A DNA stretch of 64,000 nt, from NCBI GenBank assembly GCA_963728535.1, contig CAVSKK010000001.1, forward strand, positions 1,240,001 through 1,304,000, given 5' to 3'. The stretch is from VAXT01 sp963728535. Its GTDB lineage: Bacteria > Actinomycetota > Thermoleophilia > Gaiellales > Gaiellaceae. The stretch's first letter is position 1. The number at the start of each line of letters is the position of its first letter. A model generated the notes under the pieces. The model saw only the letters and a program-made list of their open reading frames with translations. It was not told the DNA's origin and did no database searches. Shown here piece by piece: positions 62,179 to 64,000 of the stretch. The translations under genes and the position numbers were made by a program.

Positions 62179-63042
62179 ATGGCTGCGAGCTGGCAGCGGC
62201 TCGGCGATGCGGTCGGCTGCGTCGGCATCGGCGTCAATCGCGTCCGGATCGATCCGGGCCGGTTGTCGACCCCTCCCCACTCCCACGCGGCTTCCGAGGA
62301 GATCGTCTTCGTTCTCGGCGGGTCGGGCTTCTCCTGGCAGGACGAGCAGGTCTACGAGCTGCGGCCGGGCGACTGCGTCGTGCATCTCGCCGATCACGAG
62401 GAGCACACGCTGCGCGGCGGCCCGGAGGGGCTCGACGTGCTGATCTACGGGACGCGGCATCCCACGGAGCTGGGCTGGTTGCCGCGGTCGAAAGCGATCC
62501 GTCTCGGCTGGCCGTGGGTCGAGGGCCGGACGGACGATCCCTGGGACGTCGAGGCGCAGGCCGAGCCGCTCGTCTTCGGCGACCCGGCTCCGCGGCCCAA
62601 GAGCGTCGTCAACGTCGACGACGCCGAGGCCGAGGAATGGGAAGACCACGACTGCGGCGGCGTCGAGCGGGCGCTCGGGCGCCAGGCGGGATCTCTGCGG
62701 ACCGGCATGCGCCACGAGCTCATCCCGGAGGGCAAGCTCAACTGCCCGCCGCATTGCCATGGCTCGGAAGAGGAGTTCTTCGTCGTGCTCGACGGCGAGG
62801 GCACGTGCCTACTCGGCGACGAGGAGCATCCCCTCCGGCCGGGCTCGATGGTCGGTCGCCCGCCCGGCACCGGGGTCGCGCATGCGTTCCGCGGCGGCCC
62901 GCTGACGCTGCTCACGTACGGCACGAACAACCCGAATGAGATCTGTTACTACCCGCGCTCGAACAAGATCGGCTTCTTCGGCGTCGGCGTCATCGGCCGC
63001 ATCGAGAAGCTCGACTACTGGGACGGCGAACCACCGGCCTAA
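62179..63042 (+). CDS. Bicupin-domain protein, start uncertain
   Basis: The 287-aa ORF holds two cupin domains. The first has STPPHSHAASEEIVFVLGGSGFSWQ and VVHLADHEEHTLRGG. The second has NCPPHCHGSEEEFFVVLDGEGTCLLG and GVAHAFRGGPLTLL, with His/Glu metal sites in both. The tail FYPRSNKIGFFGVGV-like segment is characteristic of the family. The frame continues upstream as HVAHWDDVEPARREKGE, which looks like real protein. There a strong AAGGAG lies 8 nt before GTA-GAA-CAC, next to the pspA stop, but no standard start exists. Either ATG 62179 is right, or the true start is non-standard or hidden by an indel. Confidence 0.85.
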   Translation: MAASWQRLGDAVGCVGIGVNRVRIDPGRLSTPPHSHAASEEIVFVLGGSGFSWQDEQVYELRPGDCVVHLADHEEHTLRGGPEGLDVLIYGTRHPTELGWLPRSKAIRLGWPWVEGRTDDPWDVEAQAEPLVFGDPAPRPKSVVNVDDAEAEEWEDHDCGGVERALGRQAGSLRTGMRHELIPEGKLNCPPHCHGSEEEFFVVLDGEGTCLLGDEEHPLRPGSMVGRPPGTGVAHAFRGGPLTLLTYGTNNPNEICYYPRSNKIGFFGVGVIGRIEKLDYWDGEPPA

Positions 63043-63074
63043 CCAGCCACGTCTTCGGATCTGGTCCCAAGCCG

Positions 63075-63098
63075 GGTCCCGGGACCAGGTCCCGGGAC
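63075..63098. repeat. Tandem GGTCCCGGGAC palindromes in a convergent gap
   Basis: GGTCCCGGGACC (63075-63086) is a 12-bp perfect palindrome followed directly by AGGTCCCGGGAC (second unit 63088-63098). The copies can also pair with one another, so they may act as a terminator between the convergent bicupin and pspAB genes. Confidence 0.55.
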
Positions 63099-63103
63099 AG
63101 GGC

Positions 63104-63673
63104 TCAGATGGGCGCGTCGAAGAGGGCTAGCCACCGGCTCAGGTCCGGCTCGACTGGTAGCTCCTTCTCGAGCTTCGACTTCAGCTCGAGCTCCTCGGCG
63201 TTGTCGCGTTCCTTGGCCTCACCAATCGGGATGAACGGCCAGAACGCGCCGCGCTTGAAGCCGTAGATCCAGTAGACCGGATGCTTGCCGCCCTGGAACT
63301 TGAAGGCCGCTGCCAGCAATTGCTCGCCGAAGCCTCGGGCAACGAGCTCGGAGGCGACGAGGTGAACTGTCGCCACGAGCTCCTCGAAGTCGTTGTCCCG
63401 GATGATCAGCCACTCGAAGCCGAACTCGTCGCCGCGGCGCTCGATCTTCGAGTGCGAGTCCGCAGCGGCGACGTCGAGCAGCTCCTGAAGCTCGTTCTCG
63501 GCCCGCACGAACTCGGCGGCCGACAGTGGCTTGAAGATGACAGCCGAGTCCCCGGTCGGCTTCAGCCCGAGGTCGGTCTCGAGCGTGATCCGCGCGGTCG
63601 TGATCGCGAAGAGCTTCTCCTGAACGGCCTTCTTGAGCTTCTTGCGCCCGAAGAGGACGTTGGTCAGGCCCAA
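63104..63673 (-). CDS. pspAB: PspA-associated protein PspAB
   Basis: The 189-aa protein matches the actinobacterial PspA-associated PspAB family: MGLTNVLFGRKKLKKAVQEKLFAITTARITLETDLGLKPTG, WLIIRDNDFEELVATVHLVASELVARGFGEQLLAAAFKFQ, VYWIYGFKRGAFWPFIP and ERDNAEELELKSKLEKELPVEPDLSRWLALFDAP. Its partner in family gene clusters is the membrane protease HtpX, which precedes it here with adjacent stop and start codons. It should work in the membrane-stress response with PspA. Confidence 0.9.
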   Translation of the reverse strand: MGLTNVLFGRKKLKKAVQEKLFAITTARITLETDLGLKPTGDSAVIFKPLSAAEFVRAENELQELLDVAAADSHSKIERRGDEFGFEWLIIRDNDFEELVATVHLVASELVARGFGEQLLAAAFKFQGGKHPVYWIYGFKRGAFWPFIPIGEAKERDNAEELELKSKLEKELPVEPDLSRWLALFDAPI

Positions 63674-64000
63674 CTAGAGGTCGACGGGAACGGGCCGGCC
63701 CATCTCGCGCGAGATCTCGGCGAGGCGGGCGAGGCGCTTCTCGAGCGGCGGGTGGGTCATGAAGAGCTCGGCGCCGGACTTCTTGAGGCCCGCCGGGATG
63801 ATGAAGAACGCGTTCATACCGGCGACCTCGCGCAGGTCCTTCTGCGGGATCTGCGTGATCCGGCTCGAGATCTTCTGGAGCGCGCTCATCAGGTTCTCCG
63901 GCGCACCGGTGATCAGGGCCGCACCACGGTCGGCCGCGTACTCCCGGTAGCGCGAGATCATCATGATCAGCACATAGCTGATCACGTAGGTGACGATCGA
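63674..64000 (-). CDS. htpX: HtpX-type M48 zinc protease, C-terminal part
   Basis: Open to the window edge; only the C-terminal portion is seen. MISRYREYAADRGAALITGAPENLMSALQKISSRI contains the conserved EYAAD with the third zinc-ligand glutamate. It is followed by the usual membrane-facing segment MNAFFIIPAG and the substrate-like FMTHPPLEKRLARLAEI. The HExxH and membrane helices must lie right of base 64000. It abuts pspAB, matching the known psp-associated gene order. HtpX degrades damaged membrane proteins. Confidence 0.9.
   Translation of the reverse strand, partial: SIVTYVISYVLIMMISRYREYAADRGAALITGAPENLMSALQKISSRITQIPQKDLREVAGMNAFFIIPAGLKKSGAELFMTHPPLEKRLARLAEISREMGRPVPVDL

Overview
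This is a gene-dense, GC-rich stretch of what looks like an actinobacterium of the Thermoleophilia type (Gaiellales or Solirubrobacterales). The lineage is inferred from codon use, the PspA/PspAB/HtpX gene set, GTG and TTG starts and the mix of families, not from a marker tree. I find about 56 protein genes, one tRNA-Ala(CGC), several perfect-stem terminators and four convincing regulatory palindromes. There is no phage, insertion sequence or CRISPR array.

Layout. 1-2.8 kb: NAD synthesis (nadC, nadB) divergent from an NrtR-type regulator across a 27-bp operator; nadC and nrtR each carry an apparent single-base frameshift. 2.8-7.9 kb: three secreted beta-propeller proteins. 8-10.9 kb: DtxR-type repressor, multicopper oxidase and ZIP transporter. 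10.9-16.2 kb: GGDEF protein, secreted glycoside hydrolase, stand-alone MshEN-domain protein, winged-helix protein. 16.3-19.3 kb: proA-proB-phosphoesterase operon. 19.4-22.8 kb: an electron-transfer operon (two small membrane proteins, ApbE, ferric-reductase-like membrane protein, ferredoxin, ferredoxin reductase). 22.9-31.1 kb: housekeeping and small-metabolism genes (lipoprotein, cupin, GrpB, AraC regulator, flavin reductase, HAD, greA, typA, Gfo/Idh). 31.1-36.8 kb: BNR and TolB propeller proteins. 36.9-45.5 kb: GNAT, Mo-oxidoreductase with cytochrome b, SPW protein, VOC, PQQ-type sugar dehydrogenase, two ABC exporters. 45.5-55.8 kb: giant propeller/FG-GAP protein, repeats, tRNA, ECF sigma with a divergent membrane protein, giant metalloprotease. 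56-60.7 kb: AlkZ-like protein and glyoxylate-shunt operon aceA-aceB-gntR. 60.7-64 kb: MBL hydrolase, pspA, bicupin, pspAB and htpX (cut by the window end).

The main discovery candidate is a family of six secreted proteins with unrelated N-terminal modules (TolB, kelch, BNR, FG-GAP/P-domain, M12B protease) that all end in the same tag: a long polyproline linker (about 26-92 residues) followed by one very basic, two-cysteine PASTA domain of about 66 residues. I read this as a sortase-independent way of displaying exoproteins on the cell wall, with proline as the spacer and PASTA as the peptidoglycan or wall-polymer binder. A seventh protein (12.6-14.7 kb) has the mirror design, with a basic N-terminal domain, Pro/Gly linker and catalytic domain.

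Many operons use 4-bp NTGA stop/start overlaps (ATGA, GTGA, TTGA and apparently one CTGA), so translational coupling is the local rule.
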